Below are positions 24,812 to 35,916 of a stretch of DNA of 64,000 nucleotides, one piece after another. The notes below the pieces were generated by a model. That model did not search any database, had not been told where the DNA came from, and saw only the letters and a list, made by a program, of their open reading frames with translations. The first letter of the stretch is position 1. Every line of letters begins with the position of its first letter. Origin of the DNA: CAVVDT01 sp963747005 (lineage in GTDB: Bacteria; Pseudomonadota; Alphaproteobacteria; Rhizobiales; Aestuariivirgaceae); NCBI GenBank assembly GCA_963747005.1, contig CAVVDT010000008.1, forward strand, positions 372,001 through 436,000, read 5' to 3'. The position numbers and the translations under genes are program-made.

Positions 24812-26419
24812 ATGATCGATCGCCGCGGCGTGACGACAGGAGGCCTGTCGCTGGCCCTTGTCGCCGGGTTGACCGCCGCGGCGTTCGCCGCCCTCATCGT
24901 CACCGCCGCCGGCCACGGCGGTAATGCCGGCCTGATGACCGCCTATACCGCCCGGGTGGTGCGCTTTACACTTCTCCAGGCGTTGGCCTCGACAGTGCTG
25001 TCAGTCGCACCGGGCATGCTGGTCGCCCGCGCGCTGGCGCGACGCGCGGCCTTTCCCGGCCGCCGGCTGGTGCTGCGGCTGTTTGCCTTGCCGCTCGCCC
25101 TCCCGGCCATCGTGGCGGTGCTCGGGGTGGTGGAGATATGGGGACGGCAGGGCCTCGTCAACCGTGGAGCCGAAGCGCTGGGACTGGCGCCGGTGATCGA
25201 CATCTACGGCCTCACCGGCATCCTCATCGCCCATGTCTTCTTCAACCTGCCGCTGGCGGCACGGCTGTTTCTGGGCGCCCTCGACCGGGTGCCGGGGGAA
25301 AGCTGGCGGCTGGCGGCGCAACTGGGCTTCGACGGGCGTGCCACTTGGCGGCTGATCGAATGGCCAGTCCTCAGGAGCCAGCTACCCGCCGTTGCCGGCC
25401 TCGTCTTCATGTTGTGCATCGCCAGCTTCACCGTGGTGCTGACGCTGGGCGGCGGCCCGCGCGCCACCACCATCGAGGTGGCCATCTACCAGGCGCTGCG
25501 CTTCGACTTCGATCCGGGACTGGCGGTACGCCTTGCCCTCATGCAGCTCGTCCTCACCGGCGCGCTGGTGTTCGCCGGGGTGCGCATGACGCAGCCGCTG
25601 GAGGTGGCGGCAAACCTCGACCGGCGGGTGCCGCGGCCGGATGGGGCAACTCTTGGTGCCCGTCTCGGCGATGCGGCGATCATCGCCCTTGCCCTCGCCC
25701 TCACGCTGCCGGTGTTCGCCGCCATCCTCGGTTCCGGGCTGGCAGCGCCGCTCGCCCATCTGGCCGGCGAGGCGAGTGTCTGGCAGGCCGGTGCCACCAG
25801 CCTCGAAATCGCCTCGCTGGCCGCCGTCCTGTCCATCGCCCTTGCCTGGCCGCTCAGCGAGATGGCATCAAGCGGACGCCAGGCCTCGGCAGGCCGCCTG
25901 CTGCGCGGCCTCGGGCATGGGGCGGAACTGGCTTCCAGCCTCGTTCTGGTCATGCCGCCGGTGGTGCTGGGCGCCGGCTGGTTCGTGCTGTTGCTGGCGG
26001 TGCCCGGCGGCCGCGACATGGGCTTTGCCGTGGTCGTTGCCATCAACGCGCTGATGGCGGTCCCCTTCGTGACCCGCATTCTGGGCCCGGCCGTCAACGA
26101 CAGTCGCGCCCGCCACGACAGGTTGTGCGCCAGCCTCGGCATCACCGGCCTTGCCCGCTTGAGGCTGATCGACTGGCCGGTGCTCGCGCGGCCCTTGTCG
26201 GTGGCGACCGCCTTCGCGCTCGCCCTGTCACTGGGCGATCTCGGCGTCATTGCCCTGTTCGGCAGCGAGCATCTGGTGACGCTGCCGCTGTTGCTGCTGC
26301 AACGCCTCGGCAGCTACCGGGTCGACGATGCCGCCGGCCTTGCCCTCATCCTCGGCGGCCTGTGCATGGCCATTATGACGCTGGCCGAACAGGCGGCCCG
26401 GCGCGACAGGGACCGTTGA
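24812..26419 (+). CDS. thiP: Thiamine ABC transporter permease
   Basis: This 535-residue inner-membrane protein is a fusion of two permease halves of about six helices each. Both EAA-type loops are visible: GESWRLAAQLGFDGRATWRLIEWP in the first half and DRLCASLGITGLARLRLIDWP in the second. The duplicated layout is normal for ThiP. It starts six bases after thiB and ends one base before thiQ. Confidence 0.93.
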   Translation: MIDRRGVTTGGLSLALVAGLTAAAFAALIVTAAGHGGNAGLMTAYTARVVRFTLLQALASTVLSVAPGMLVARALARRAAFPGRRLVLRLFALPLALPAIVAVLGVVEIWGRQGLVNRGAEALGLAPVIDIYGLTGILIAHVFFNLPLAARLFLGALDRVPGESWRLAAQLGFDGRATWRLIEWPVLRSQLPAVAGLVFMLCIASFTVVLTLGGGPRATTIEVAIYQALRFDFDPGLAVRLALMQLVLTGALVFAGVRMTQPLEVAANLDRRVPRPDGATLGARLGDAAIIALALALTLPVFAAILGSGLAAPLAHLAGEASVWQAGATSLEIASLAAVLSIALAWPLSEMASSGRQASAGRLLRGLGHGAELASSLVLVMPPVVLGAGWFVLLLAVPGGRDMGFAVVVAINALMAVPFVTRILGPAVNDSRARHDRLCASLGITGLARLRLIDWPVLARPLSVATAFALALSLGDLGVIALFGSEHLVTLPLLLLQRLGSYRVDDAAGLALILGGLCMAIMTLAEQAARRDRDR

Positions 26420-26420
26420 G

Positions 26421-27130
26421 ATGACGGCCCCGCGCATCAGACTCAACGACGTGGCGTTCGCGCGCAGCGACTATGCCTGCTTCTTCGCCCTCGATATCCC
26501 GGCGGGTGCGCTGGTGGCGGTGACCGGGCCGAGCGGGGCCGGCAAGTCCACATTGCTGGACCTGATCGCCGGCTTCGAAATGCCGCAGTCGGGCACCATC
26601 CTGATTGGTGAGCGCGACGTGACTGGCGATCAGCCGGCGGTCCGTCCGGTCTCCATGCTGTTCCAGGACAACAACCTGTTCGCCCATCTGAGCGCTGCCG
26701 ACAATGTCGGTCTCGGCATCTCGCCGCGGCTGTCCCTGACCAGCGACGATCGCCAGCGGGTCCAGGCGGCGCTGGCGCGCGTCGGCCTTGACGACAAGGC
26801 ATCGCGCCTGCCGCGCCAGCTCTCGGGCGGCGAGCGCCAGCGGGTGGCGCTGGCTCGCGCGCTCGTCAGGGACCGCCCAGTACTGCTGCTGGATGAACCT
26901 TTCGCCGCCCTCGGCCCGGCGCTCCGGCGCGAGATGGCAGCGCTGGTGGCCGAGCTCAGGGACGAACGCCACCTGACCGTCCTGCTGGTCACCCACGAGC
27001 CGGCCGATGTCGCCGGCATCGCCAGCCATGTGGCTTTCCTCGATGCCGGCCGGGTGCATGCCTTCGGGCTGCCCGAAGACGTGCTTGGCGGCGGCGACAG
27101 CAAGCAGATCGGAGATTATCTCGGACGGCG

Positions 27131-27134
<4 letters not shown>
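26421..27134 (+). CDS. thiQ: Thiamine ABC transporter ATP-binding protein
   Basis: The 237-residue ATPase has Walker A TGPSGAGKSTLLDLIAGF, the Q-loop LFQDNNLF, signature QLSGGERQRVALARAL and Walker B PVLLLDEPFAALG, followed by the H-loop LLVTHEP. The short length without an extra C-terminal regulatory domain fits ThiQ. It ends four bases inside the convergent livF gene. Confidence 0.94.
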
Positions 27135-28594
<1,460 letters not shown>

Positions 28595-28598
<4 letters not shown>

Positions 28599-29590
28599 GG
28601 ATGCCGCCTCCAGGCGCCATTGAGCCGGTCGATGAGGCCCATGAAACCGCCGCGGAAGAACAGCACCGCCAGCACCAGCACAAGCCCGACGCCGAACTCC
28701 CACAATTCCGGGTTGGCCTTGGCCAGCCGGTCCTCGATCAGCATGTAGACCGTGGCGCCGATAAAGGCGCCATAGAGCCGGCCCGGTCCGCCCAGCACCA
28801 CCATGATGAGGACGGTGCCCGAGCGGGCAAAGCTCAAGGCGTCCAGCGTGATGAAGCTGTTGGACTGGGCGAACAGGCCGCCGGCGATGCCGGCGAGCGC
28901 CGCGCCGCCCGTATAGACGCTCACCAGCCGCCAATAAACGGGTGAACCGATGGCATGCATGCGCCGGGTGTTCTCGCGCAGACCCACCAGCGATGCGCCC
29001 AGCGGCGAATGGATTAGCAGGCGCACGGCGATGAAACACACGAACAGGACGGCAAGCGAATAGAGATAGTAATGGCGTCCCCACAGGTCATTGTTGAACA
29101 CCCCGAGTAGGGGATCGATGGCAATGCCCATCAGCCCGTCGAAACCCCCCGTCCAGCTCTCGGCCACATTGGCGAATTCCTGCAGCATGATGGCGAACGC
29201 CAGCGTCAGCATGATCAGCGCCAGCCCGTGGTAGCGCAGCAGCACCAGCCCGGTGACGAAGCCGAGGAGACCCGCAACGGCGCCCGCGAACACCAGGCCG
29301 GTGATGGGCTCGTTCCAGCCCAGATGCGCCGACAGCATCCCCGCCGCGTAGGCCCCGGCGCCGAAATAGGCGGCATGGCCCAGCGTCACGATGCCGGCAT
29401 AGCCAAGGATCAGATCGAGCGACAGGGCGAACAGGATGTAGATCAGCACCTGGGTGCCGAAGGCAAGGTAGCCGGGAAAGGCGAAGAACACCGCGACCGC
29501 GGCCAGCCATGGCAGCGCCTCGGCCCAGTTGATGCGCCCCCGCCGGGCGACCGCGGCCAGGATGTCGTCGCGGGTCGAAACCACGCTCAT
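28595..29590 (-). CDS. livM: Branched-chain amino-acid-type ABC transporter permease
   Basis: The 331-residue integral membrane protein has the LivM core LIYILFALSLDLILGYAGIVTLGHAAYFGAGAY and the later GLRENTRRMHAIGSPV cytoplasmic loop that contacts the ATPases. About ten helices are visible. The ATG at 29590 lies in an ATGA overlap with livH and gives the normal family length. Confidence 0.92.
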
Positions 29591-30474
29591 GCCGGCTTGC
29601 CGAACAGGCCCTGCGGGCGCACCAGCAGGATGGCGATGGTCACCACGTAGATGAAGAAGGCCCCGCCTTCCGGCCACAGATATTTGCCGCCGGTGTCGAT
29701 GATGCCGAGCAGCAGGGCAGCGAAGAAGGCGCCGCGCACCGATCCCATGCCCCCCACCACCACGACGATGAGGAAGAACACCAGATAGATGAAGGCAAAG
29801 CGCGGGTTGAGTCCCAGGATATTGATGGCAAGCCCGCCGCCGATGGCCGCCAGCCCCGAGCCGAGCGCGAAGGTGAGCATGAACAGCCGGTCGACCCTGA
29901 TGCCCAGCGACTGGGCCATGCGGCGGTTGTCGACGGCGGCGCGGATCTTCGCCCCGACGACGGTGCGCTCCAGGCCGATCCACAAAGCAAGCGCCGTGGC
30001 AAGGCCCACCACGATCACGAACACCCGGTAGGCGGGAAACGTCTTGAAGCCGAGATCGACCTGCCCCTGGAGGAAGGAAGGCAGGTCCACATGCGGCGGC
30101 TGCGGGCCGTAGAGATAAGTGACCACGCCCACCGCCATGAACACCAGCCCGATGGACATGAGCACCTGCTCAAGCTCGCTGGCGCGATAGAGCGGGCGGT
30201 AGAGAACGCGCTCGAACGGCAGGCTGAAGGCGGCCACGACAAGACCCGCGATGATGAGCGACGGCAGGAAACCCAGGCCCCAGGCGTTCATCAGGCTGAC
30301 CAGGCAATAGCCGCCGGCCATGGCGAAGGCCCCGTGGGCGAGATTGACGAAGCCCATCAGTCCCATGGTCACCGACAGGCCGACCGAGATCATGAACAGC
30401 AGCATGGCATAGGCAAAGCCATCGAACAGAATGCTGACGGTCGCGATCAGCACGTCACCCATGGCCCGGTTCAT
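29587..30474 (-). CDS. livH: Branched-chain amino-acid-type ABC transporter permease
   Basis: The 295-residue membrane protein has the LivH hallmark LLFMISVGLSVTMGLMGFVNLAHGAFAM and the EAA-like segment GAKIRAAVDNRRMAQSLGIRVDRLF. Two in-frame ATGs (30474 and 30462) are possible; the first lies against an AGGGGG. Order of transcription is binding protein, livH, livM, livG, livF, the usual arrangement. Confidence 0.92.
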   Translation of the reverse strand: MNRAMGDVLIATVSILFDGFAYAMLLFMISVGLSVTMGLMGFVNLAHGAFAMAGGYCLVSLMNAWGLGFLPSLIIAGLVVAAFSLPFERVLYRPLYRASELEQVLMSIGLVFMAVGVVTYLYGPQPPHVDLPSFLQGQVDLGFKTFPAYRVFVIVVGLATALALWIGLERTVVGAKIRAAVDNRRMAQSLGIRVDRLFMLTFALGSGLAAIGGGLAINILGLNPRFAFIYLVFFLIVVVVGGMGSVRGAFFAALLLGIIDTGGKYLWPEGGAFFIYVVTIAILLVRPQGLFGKPA

Positions 30475-30490
30475 CCCCCTTGCGGCAAAG

Positions 30491-30514
30491 CGGGGCGAGC
30501 CGCAGCCCGCCCCG
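30491..30514 (-). terminator. Intercistronic hairpin between binding protein and livH
   Basis: CGGGGCG and CGCCCCG arms of seven bases enclose a ten-base loop in the short gap after the binding-protein stop. No T-run follows, so it is more likely an attenuator or RNA-stability element that keeps the binding-protein message more abundant than the permease message. Confidence 0.45.
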
Positions 30515-30542
30515 TTCTCTCACATTCCGGCGCTTGCCCGGC

Positions 30543-31748
30543 TCACGAGCCGCATTTGCCGACCTTGAGCTCCTTGCACGGGTCCTTCACCTGCGAAATG
30601 GTGTCGATGACTTTCACCTTGAGCTTGCCGCCTTCCGAGACGATCTTTTCCACATGCTCGTCCTGCACGATGTCGCGGGTCTTGGCATCGATCATGATCG
30701 GTCCGCGCGGCGAGTCGAATTTCCATCCCTCCAGCGCCTTCATGGTGCCCTCGGCGGTGACATCGCCGTTCTGCACCTTGATGGCGTGGGCGATGGCGGC
30801 CATGCCGTCCCAGCCGGCAACGGCCATGAAGTCAGGTGTCGTGTCGGCGCCATAGGCCGCCTTCCATGCCTTCACGAAAGCCATGTTGGCCGGGTTGTCA
30901 TAATCGGCGGCATAGTGATGCATGATGGTCAGGCCGGTGGCCGCCTCACCCATGCCCTGAAGCTGGGTATCGGGGACGAGGTCGCCGGGGCCGATGAGCT
31001 TGATGCCGGCAGCCGCCATGCCGAGATCGCCATAGGTCTTGACCACGGCGGCGGCATGGTTGCCCGAGGGCACGAAGACGTAGAAGCAATCGGGCTTGGC
31101 GTCCTTGACGCGCTGCAGGAAGGGCGTGAAGTCCGGCACCTCGCGCGGGCCGCCCATGGGCACGGCATCGACCACCTTGCCGCCCGCCTTTTCAAACCCC
31201 ATCTTGAAGGCGGCGAGGCTGTCCTTGCCGGGCGGGTAGTCGGTATAGCCCACCGCAGCGGTCTTGCAGCCCAGCTTGTCGTGGGCATAGTTGCCCATGG
31301 GATAGCCGGTCTGCCACATGGTGAACGAGGTGCGGGCGATATAGGGCGACAGGTTGGTGATCCACGCCGTGCCGGCATTCATGACGATCATCGGCACCTT
31401 GGCCTCGGTCGCCAGCGGTGCCGAGGCCATGGCATTGGGCGAGAACACGAAGCCGGCCAGCATCTGCACGCCCTCGCGGGTAATCAGTTCCTGCACCATG
31501 GTCTTGGCGACCGCCCCGCCCGGATTCTTGGAATCGCGGTTGATGAGATCGACGCTATTGTCGCCGAAGGCTTCCGGGTGCTCTTTGATGTAGAGCTTCA
31601 TGCCCTTTTCGATGAGGTCGCCGAACTGCGCGGCGCCACCGGAAAAGGTCATGACCACGCCCACCTTGACGGTCTTGGCGAAGGCCGCCCCCGGCGCCAG
31701 CAGCGCCGTGGCGGCAGCCAGCGAAATCAACAACTTGCGGATCGACAT
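30543..31748 (-). CDS. ABC transporter substrate-binding protein (LivJ-like, Peripla_BP_6)
   Basis: The 401-residue periplasmic protein has a Sec signal (MSIRKLLISLAAATALLAPG, cleavage after AFA) and a type I binding fold starting KVGVVMTFSGGAAQFGD. Motifs such as GFVFSPNAMASAPLATEAKVP and YTDYPPGKDSLAAF resemble binding proteins for aromatic or other non-standard solutes rather than classic LivJ. A Cys pair near the C-terminus (DPCKEL...KCGS) may form a disulfide. The ATG at 31748 begins the signal peptide directly; upstream in-frame codons were not used. Confidence 0.9.
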   Translation of the reverse strand: MSIRKLLISLAAATALLAPGAAFAKTVKVGVVMTFSGGAAQFGDLIEKGMKLYIKEHPEAFGDNSVDLINRDSKNPGGAVAKTMVQELITREGVQMLAGFVFSPNAMASAPLATEAKVPMIVMNAGTAWITNLSPYIARTSFTMWQTGYPMGNYAHDKLGCKTAAVGYTDYPPGKDSLAAFKMGFEKAGGKVVDAVPMGGPREVPDFTPFLQRVKDAKPDCFYVFVPSGNHAAAVVKTYGDLGMAAAGIKLIGPGDLVPDTQLQGMGEAATGLTIMHHYAADYDNPANMAFVKAWKAAYGADTTPDFMAVAGWDGMAAIAHAIKVQNGDVTAEGTMKALEGWKFDSPRGPIMIDAKTRDIVQDEHVEKIVSEGGKLKVKVIDTISQVKDPCKELKVGKCGS

Positions 31749-31873
31749 TGCGTTTCCTCCCTGGGTAAGCGTCATGCGCGCTCTTTGATCCATGGCAACA
31801 GTTTAGCATCCGGCGCCGCGCGGCAACGAAAATTTCGACACCCGGAACGAACCCGGCCCTGTCGCGACCGGTG

Positions 31874-32902
31874 CTATCCGCCGAGATAGCCCTGCAGAAC
31901 ATTCACCGTATTGATGCCGATGGCCTCGACGGCATAGCCGCCCTCCATGACGAACAGGGTGGGCAGTTTCAGCCTCGAGATGCGGGCGCCATAGGTGATG
32001 AAGTCGGCCGATTCCAGCTTGAAGAAGCTGATCGGATCCTCCTTGAAGGTGTCGACACCGAGCGACACGACCAAGGCATCGGGACTGTACTTCCCGATCC
32101 TGCGGCAGGCGCTTTCCAGCGCCTTGCCCCACACGTCGTAGGGCGTGCCGGCCGGCAGGGGATAGTTGACGTTGAAGTCTTCGCCCTTGCCCGCGCCCTT
32201 CTCGTCGGCATAGCCGAGAAAATACGGATAGGCATCTTCCGGGCGGCCGTGCAGCGACACGAACAGCACATCGTCTCGGTCATAGAAGATGTCCTGGGTG
32301 CCGTTGCCGTGGTGGAAGTCGACATCGAGGATGGCAACCCTTGTAGCGCCGTCGTCGATGAACATCTGGGCGGCCATGGCGGCATTGTTGAAGAAGCAGT
32401 AGCCGCCATACATGTCGCTGGCCGCATGATGGCCGGGGGGCCGGCACAGCGCGAAGGCCGACGCCGCGCCGCCGGCGACGAGGCGTTGCGCCGTCTGGGC
32501 AACCGAGGCCGAAGCGCACGCCGCATCCCAGGTGCCGGCGGTGATCGCCGTCTCGGTAGCGAGCGCGTAATAGCCGGCCTTGCCGTCTATGTTGCGCGGC
32601 ACCCGCTGCTGCATGCGGCGCATGGGAAAGCCGGTGGGGATGATTTCGCCGCGAAACCCGGCGGCCGTCCATTCGCCCCAGGCGCTCTTGAGGAAGCCGA
32701 TGTAGCCCTTGTCGTGGATGCGTTGCAACGGCTTCATGACGAGCCGCTCAGGGGTCATCATGTCGTCGAGCCTGCGGGATTTCAGCTCGCGCAGGATGTA
32801 TTCCATGCGCGAGGGCCGCTCGAACGGCGTCACCAGTTCACCGCCCGACAATTCGCCCTGCGGAAAATGCTTCCTGTGGTCCTCGGAAAAAACGACCTTC
32901 AT
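31874..32902 (-). CDS. Histone deacetylase family / acetylpolyamine amidohydrolase
   Basis: This 342-residue arginase/deacetylase-fold Zn hydrolase has CRPPGHHAASDMYGGYCFFNN (catalytic HH), ILDVDFHHGNGTQDIFY (Zn ligands Asp and His), SLGVDTFKEDP (third ligand) and VMEGGYAVEAIG. The set matches bacterial acetylpolyamine amidohydrolases, which deacetylate polyamines or other N-acetyl amines. The ATG at 32902 has GGAGG six bases upstream. An earlier ATG at 32920 is possible. It lies 125 bases upstream of the binding protein on the same strand, so it may share the liv transcript. Confidence 0.9.
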   Translation of the reverse strand: MKVVFSEDHRKHFPQGELSGGELVTPFERPSRMEYILRELKSRRLDDMMTPERLVMKPLQRIHDKGYIGFLKSAWGEWTAAGFRGEIIPTGFPMRRMQQRVPRNIDGKAGYYALATETAITAGTWDAACASASVAQTAQRLVAGGAASAFALCRPPGHHAASDMYGGYCFFNNAAMAAQMFIDDGATRVAILDVDFHHGNGTQDIFYDRDDVLFVSLHGRPEDAYPYFLGYADEKGAGKGEDFNVNYPLPAGTPYDVWGKALESACRRIGKYSPDALVVSLGVDTFKEDPISFFKLESADFITYGARISRLKLPTLFVMEGGYAVEAIGINTVNVLQGYLGG

Positions 32903-32903
32903 G

Positions 32904-32936
32904 CCCTGCCTCCCGTTCATGCTCTTGAAGGCAGGG
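32904..32936 (-). promoter_or_regulatory. Hairpin covering the deacetylase ribosome-binding site
   Basis: CCCTGCCT (32904-32911) and AGGCAGGG (32929-32936) form a perfect eight-base stem with a 17-base loop. On the minus-strand mRNA the GGGAGGCAGGG just before the chosen start codon lies in the 3' arm, so the Shine-Dalgarno would be sequestered. It may regulate translation or simply terminate the TadG-like transcript. Confidence 0.5.
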
Positions 32937-32979
32937 ACTTTGGCCGCTCACGCCGCATTGGGCAAGAGCGGATCGGCCT

Positions 32980-34239
32980 CTACTTGGTGAGGGCGATGCG
33001 GCTGCCGGCGAGATTCTTCAGCCCCGAGGGAACCGGCACGTCCGTTCCATCATAATTGGAGTTGAGCACCAGATTGGGGCCGGCCTGCAGTTTCACCGAC
33101 CGCGCCACGATGGCGGTGTAGGCCGACTGGTCGGCGACCGGCTTGTTGGAATCGATCTTCAGAAAGCCCTGGCTCAGATAGATGGTGCCGATCAGCGTTC
33201 TGGCGTCGTCGCTGGTGATCTTGTTGGTGAGATCGGCCGGGTTGTTGCGATCCTCGAAGAACAGGATGCCCGCCAGCGCGCCGTCCTTGGGGGCGCTCAG
33301 CGTGACGGTGGAATCCTTCTTGAAGGTGAATGTCGCCTTGCCGGTCAGGTAGAAACCCACATTGGTCCCGTTGATCGTGGAGTTGCCGCCAACGGTGAAA
33401 CTGCCGCCATTGATGACATAGACACCGGGCGAGAAGGTGACATTTGCGCCCTTGTCGATGTTGATGCCGGAACAATAGGTGCCCGGCAGCAGCGTCGCCG
33501 TCACGCCCACATAGCTGCTCTTTTTGTAGTCGCATCCGCTGAAGCTCGGGGGTGCGCGGTCGGCCAGCGGATCGGAAATCTTGGGACAGTCGGTGAGCGG
33601 CGCCGGGCTGAATGCCGATGTCGTGCCGTAATAGCCACCGGCCGTGCACGTCAGAAGACTGTTGAGCGTCGCGCTGCTGCCCGCATAGAGCGATTGCGAC
33701 GAGGTCGAGTTCACATAGACCGCGCAGCCATTGGCGGTCATCATGGCCTTGTCCGTCAGATAGACCGTATCATTGGCGGTTTCATCGAGGCCGACCACGC
33801 AGACCTTGGTCGAACCGATCAATGTGGCGGTGGAACTGGCGACAATAGGCGTAACGTCATCGGAGATCAGTTGCGCAAAGAAGGGCGCCCACACCCGCGA
33901 CAGCGTGACATCGACGGACGTTCCATCGGGCGCGATATTCGTCTTGACGGTCACTGAGCCGCTATAGCGGACGGCGTTGGCATTGACGAAATTCTGGACC
34001 ACGGCGCCAACCTGCGACGTCTGGGTCTGTGCCAGAGAAAGCTCGCGTGCGCCGGCGATCGCCGCGGCATCGGCAACGGCCTGCAGTTCTGTACGGTAGC
34101 GCACCAGGAAGGCGTAGTCGGTCGCTACGCCTGCCACCACCAGCATGGCCGGCGCAGCAATTGCAAACGACAGCGCCAGCGCCCCGGCCTCGTGAGCGAT
34201 AAAGCGCGCAATCAACCTTATACGACGCTTACTGAACAT
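32980..34239 (-). CDS. TadE/TadG-like pilus-assembly family protein (orphan)
   Basis: The 419-residue protein has a single N-terminal membrane helix in the form HEAGALALSFAIAAPAMLVVAG, followed by YRTELQAVADAAAIAGARELS, the TadG/TadE-like signature. The long C-terminal part is exported, rich in Thr/Ser/Gly and beta-strands, with six or more Cys that could form disulfides. No flp pilin, tadA ATPase or prepilin peptidase is nearby. A late segment (GSFTVGGNSTINGTNVGFYLTG) is repeat-like beta-helix in character. Function as a pilus or surface protein is inferred from family only. Confidence 0.8.
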   Translation of the reverse strand: MFSKRRIRLIARFIAHEAGALALSFAIAAPAMLVVAGVATDYAFLVRYRTELQAVADAAAIAGARELSLAQTQTSQVGAVVQNFVNANAVRYSGSVTVKTNIAPDGTSVDVTLSRVWAPFFAQLISDDVTPIVASSTATLIGSTKVCVVGLDETANDTVYLTDKAMMTANGCAVYVNSTSSQSLYAGSSATLNSLLTCTAGGYYGTTSAFSPAPLTDCPKISDPLADRAPPSFSGCDYKKSSYVGVTATLLPGTYCSGINIDKGANVTFSPGVYVINGGSFTVGGNSTINGTNVGFYLTGKATFTFKKDSTVTLSAPKDGALAGILFFEDRNNPADLTNKITSDDARTLIGTIYLSQGFLKIDSNKPVADQSAYTAIVARSVKLQAGPNLVLNSNYDGTDVPVPSGLKNLAGSRIALTK

Positions 34240-34444
34240 GACACACCCATGCCGCCAAACTGACCCACCCTACATAGAGGTCTTGAAAATTCTGATATTG
34301 AATTTGCTAAAATTGTAGCGGTCGCCGCATGCTGGTGGCCGGGCGGTCCCGGCGCGGGCCGCATGCCGAAAGCGCCGTCGGCCGATCATGACATCGGGGA
34401 CAGGAACGGCTGATGAATACGTCTGCTGATGCCGCTGCACCCTG

Positions 34445-34492
34445 GAGCATGATCCGAAAAAGTGTAAGCACTTTTCGGATAAAATCATGCTC
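34445..34492. repeat. GAGCATGAT palindromic element
   Basis: GAGCATGATCCGAAAAAGTG and CACTTTTCGG...ATCATGCTC form a long imperfect hairpin. This is the same sequence family as the second hairpin of the 111-bp elements at 8622 and 49303. It lies in the 315-bp gap between the TadG-like gene and the response-regulator kinase, which otherwise holds nothing I can identify. Confidence 0.75.
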
Positions 34493-34507
34493 TATCTTAT
34501 TGGAATC

Positions 34508-34555
34508 GATCAGGTTCATGATTTTGGATCGATTTGATCCAAAATCATCCTGATC
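34508..34555. repeat. GATCAGG...CCTGATC palindrome
   Basis: ATGATTTTGGATC and GATCCAAAATCAT form a perfect 13-base stem around a five-base loop, extended by GATCAGG / CCTGATC. The last base abuts the stop codon of the kinase gene. The pair with the preceding element is a frequent intergenic combination in rhizobial genomes (from memory), and it may serve as the kinase terminator. Confidence 0.7.
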
Positions 34556-35730
34556 TAGCCGGCACGTGCCAGGCTGGTGCGGTCGCAGACCCGCGCCGGC
34601 AACCACAGCGCGGCGACGGTTCCCTGTCCCGGGGCACTGCGGAAGATGAGCTTGCCGCCATGCAGTTCGACGATCTTCTTGGCAATCGGCAACCCCATGC
34701 CCAACCCCTCGGCCTGGCGGGAAAAGCTCATGTCGGCCTGGAAGAAAGGCTGCAGATATTCATCCAGCTTGCGCATGTCCAGGCCCGGCCCGTTGTCGCG
34801 CACCGACAAGGCGAGCGATCCGTCCTCCTGCAATATCGGCTGCACGTTCACGGTGCCGCCGGCAGAAGAGAACTTGACCGCGTTGTCGATCAGCCGCGAC
34901 AGCGCATCGGTCAGCCAGCGGACATCCCCAAGCACGCTGACAGACGTCGGCGGGTGGCGGGCAACCACCTGGACGGACTTCGTCCTGGCCTTCATCTTCA
35001 GCTTCGACAGGGCGTTGTCGAGCAACTCTTCCACATCGAAAGGCTCGCGCTTGACGTCCTGACCGCCGCCGAACAGGCGCGAATAGGTCAGCACATCGCT
35101 GACGATTTCGTTGAGACCACGGGCCGCGGCCGTGATCTCGCCCATGTGCTGGCGCTGTTCGTCGGTGAGCGAATCCTTCAGATCGTTCTCAAGCACGCCG
35201 GCAAAGCCGACCAGCACATTCAAGGGCGTGCGCAATTCGTGGCCGAGCAGGTGGAAGAGACTGTCCTTGGTGCGGCTCGCCATATCGGCCGCTGCGCGCG
35301 CCTGGCGCAGGTCGCGCTCGATCTGGCCCGAACGCAACACGAACTTCACCTGATAGGCGAACAGCGACCAGTTCACCGGCTTGGTGACGAAAGACGTGGC
35401 GCCGGCCGCAAAGGCCCTTTCGATCGCCTCGCTGTCGTCGCGGCTGGTGGCCACGACGATCGGCAGATCGATGGTGCGTGGCGTCTGGCGCAAATGCGCT
35501 ATGAGGCCGAAGCCGTCGAGCTCGGGCATGCCGAGGTCGACCACGGCGAGATCGAAGGCCTCGCGCGACAGGCGCTCCCAGGCATCGCGGCCGTTCTCGA
35601 CGCAGACCACGGTGGTCGCCTCGTCGCTCAGGCGGGCCAGCATCATCTCGCGCATGATGGGGTCATCGTCGGCGACAAGAACCCGCCGTTCGATGGACTG
35701 CCTCTCAGTGGTACCGTCGCACGCTGCCAT
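34555..35730 (-). CDS. Response regulator-histidine kinase (REC-HisKA-HATPase)
   Basis: The 391-residue soluble protein begins with a receiver domain: VLVADDDPIMREM acidic pocket, phospho-acceptor Asp in VVDLGMPELDG, Lys in VTKPVNW. It continues with a HisKA domain (LLGHELRTPLNVLVGFAG, the phospho-His) and an ATPase domain (LIDNAVKF N-box, RDNGPGLD and GLGMGLPIAKKI G-boxes). With no membrane helix, it receives phosphate or signals from a partner, likely the divergent hybrid kinase. I chose the ATG at 35730; the frame is open to 35781. Confidence 0.88.
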   Translation of the reverse strand: MAACDGTTERQSIERRVLVADDDPIMREMMLARLSDEATTVVCVENGRDAWERLSREAFDLAVVDLGMPELDGFGLIAHLRQTPRTIDLPIVVATSRDDSEAIERAFAAGATSFVTKPVNWSLFAYQVKFVLRSGQIERDLRQARAAADMASRTKDSLFHLLGHELRTPLNVLVGFAGVLENDLKDSLTDEQRQHMGEITAAARGLNEIVSDVLTYSRLFGGGQDVKREPFDVEELLDNALSKLKMKARTKSVQVVARHPPTSVSVLGDVRWLTDALSRLIDNAVKFSSAGGTVNVQPILQEDGSLALSVRDNGPGLDMRKLDEYLQPFFQADMSFSRQAEGLGMGLPIAKKIVELHGGKLIFRSAPGQGTVAALWLPARVCDRTSLARAG

Positions 35731-35916
35731 TGCTGCTCGCCAGATGATTTCTGCCCCGATGCGCCGCAGCCTAGCTCTCAAAGGTTAATCGAGCCTTTTT
35801 CCTTATGGTTGACGCGGAAGCCGAACATTAACCATTGGCCGCTAGTTTGGCGGACCCGGGTGGTGCGGCATCGGCCGCGATAGAGCAGGCAGGATTGCCG
35901 AGCGCGGCGAAACGAC

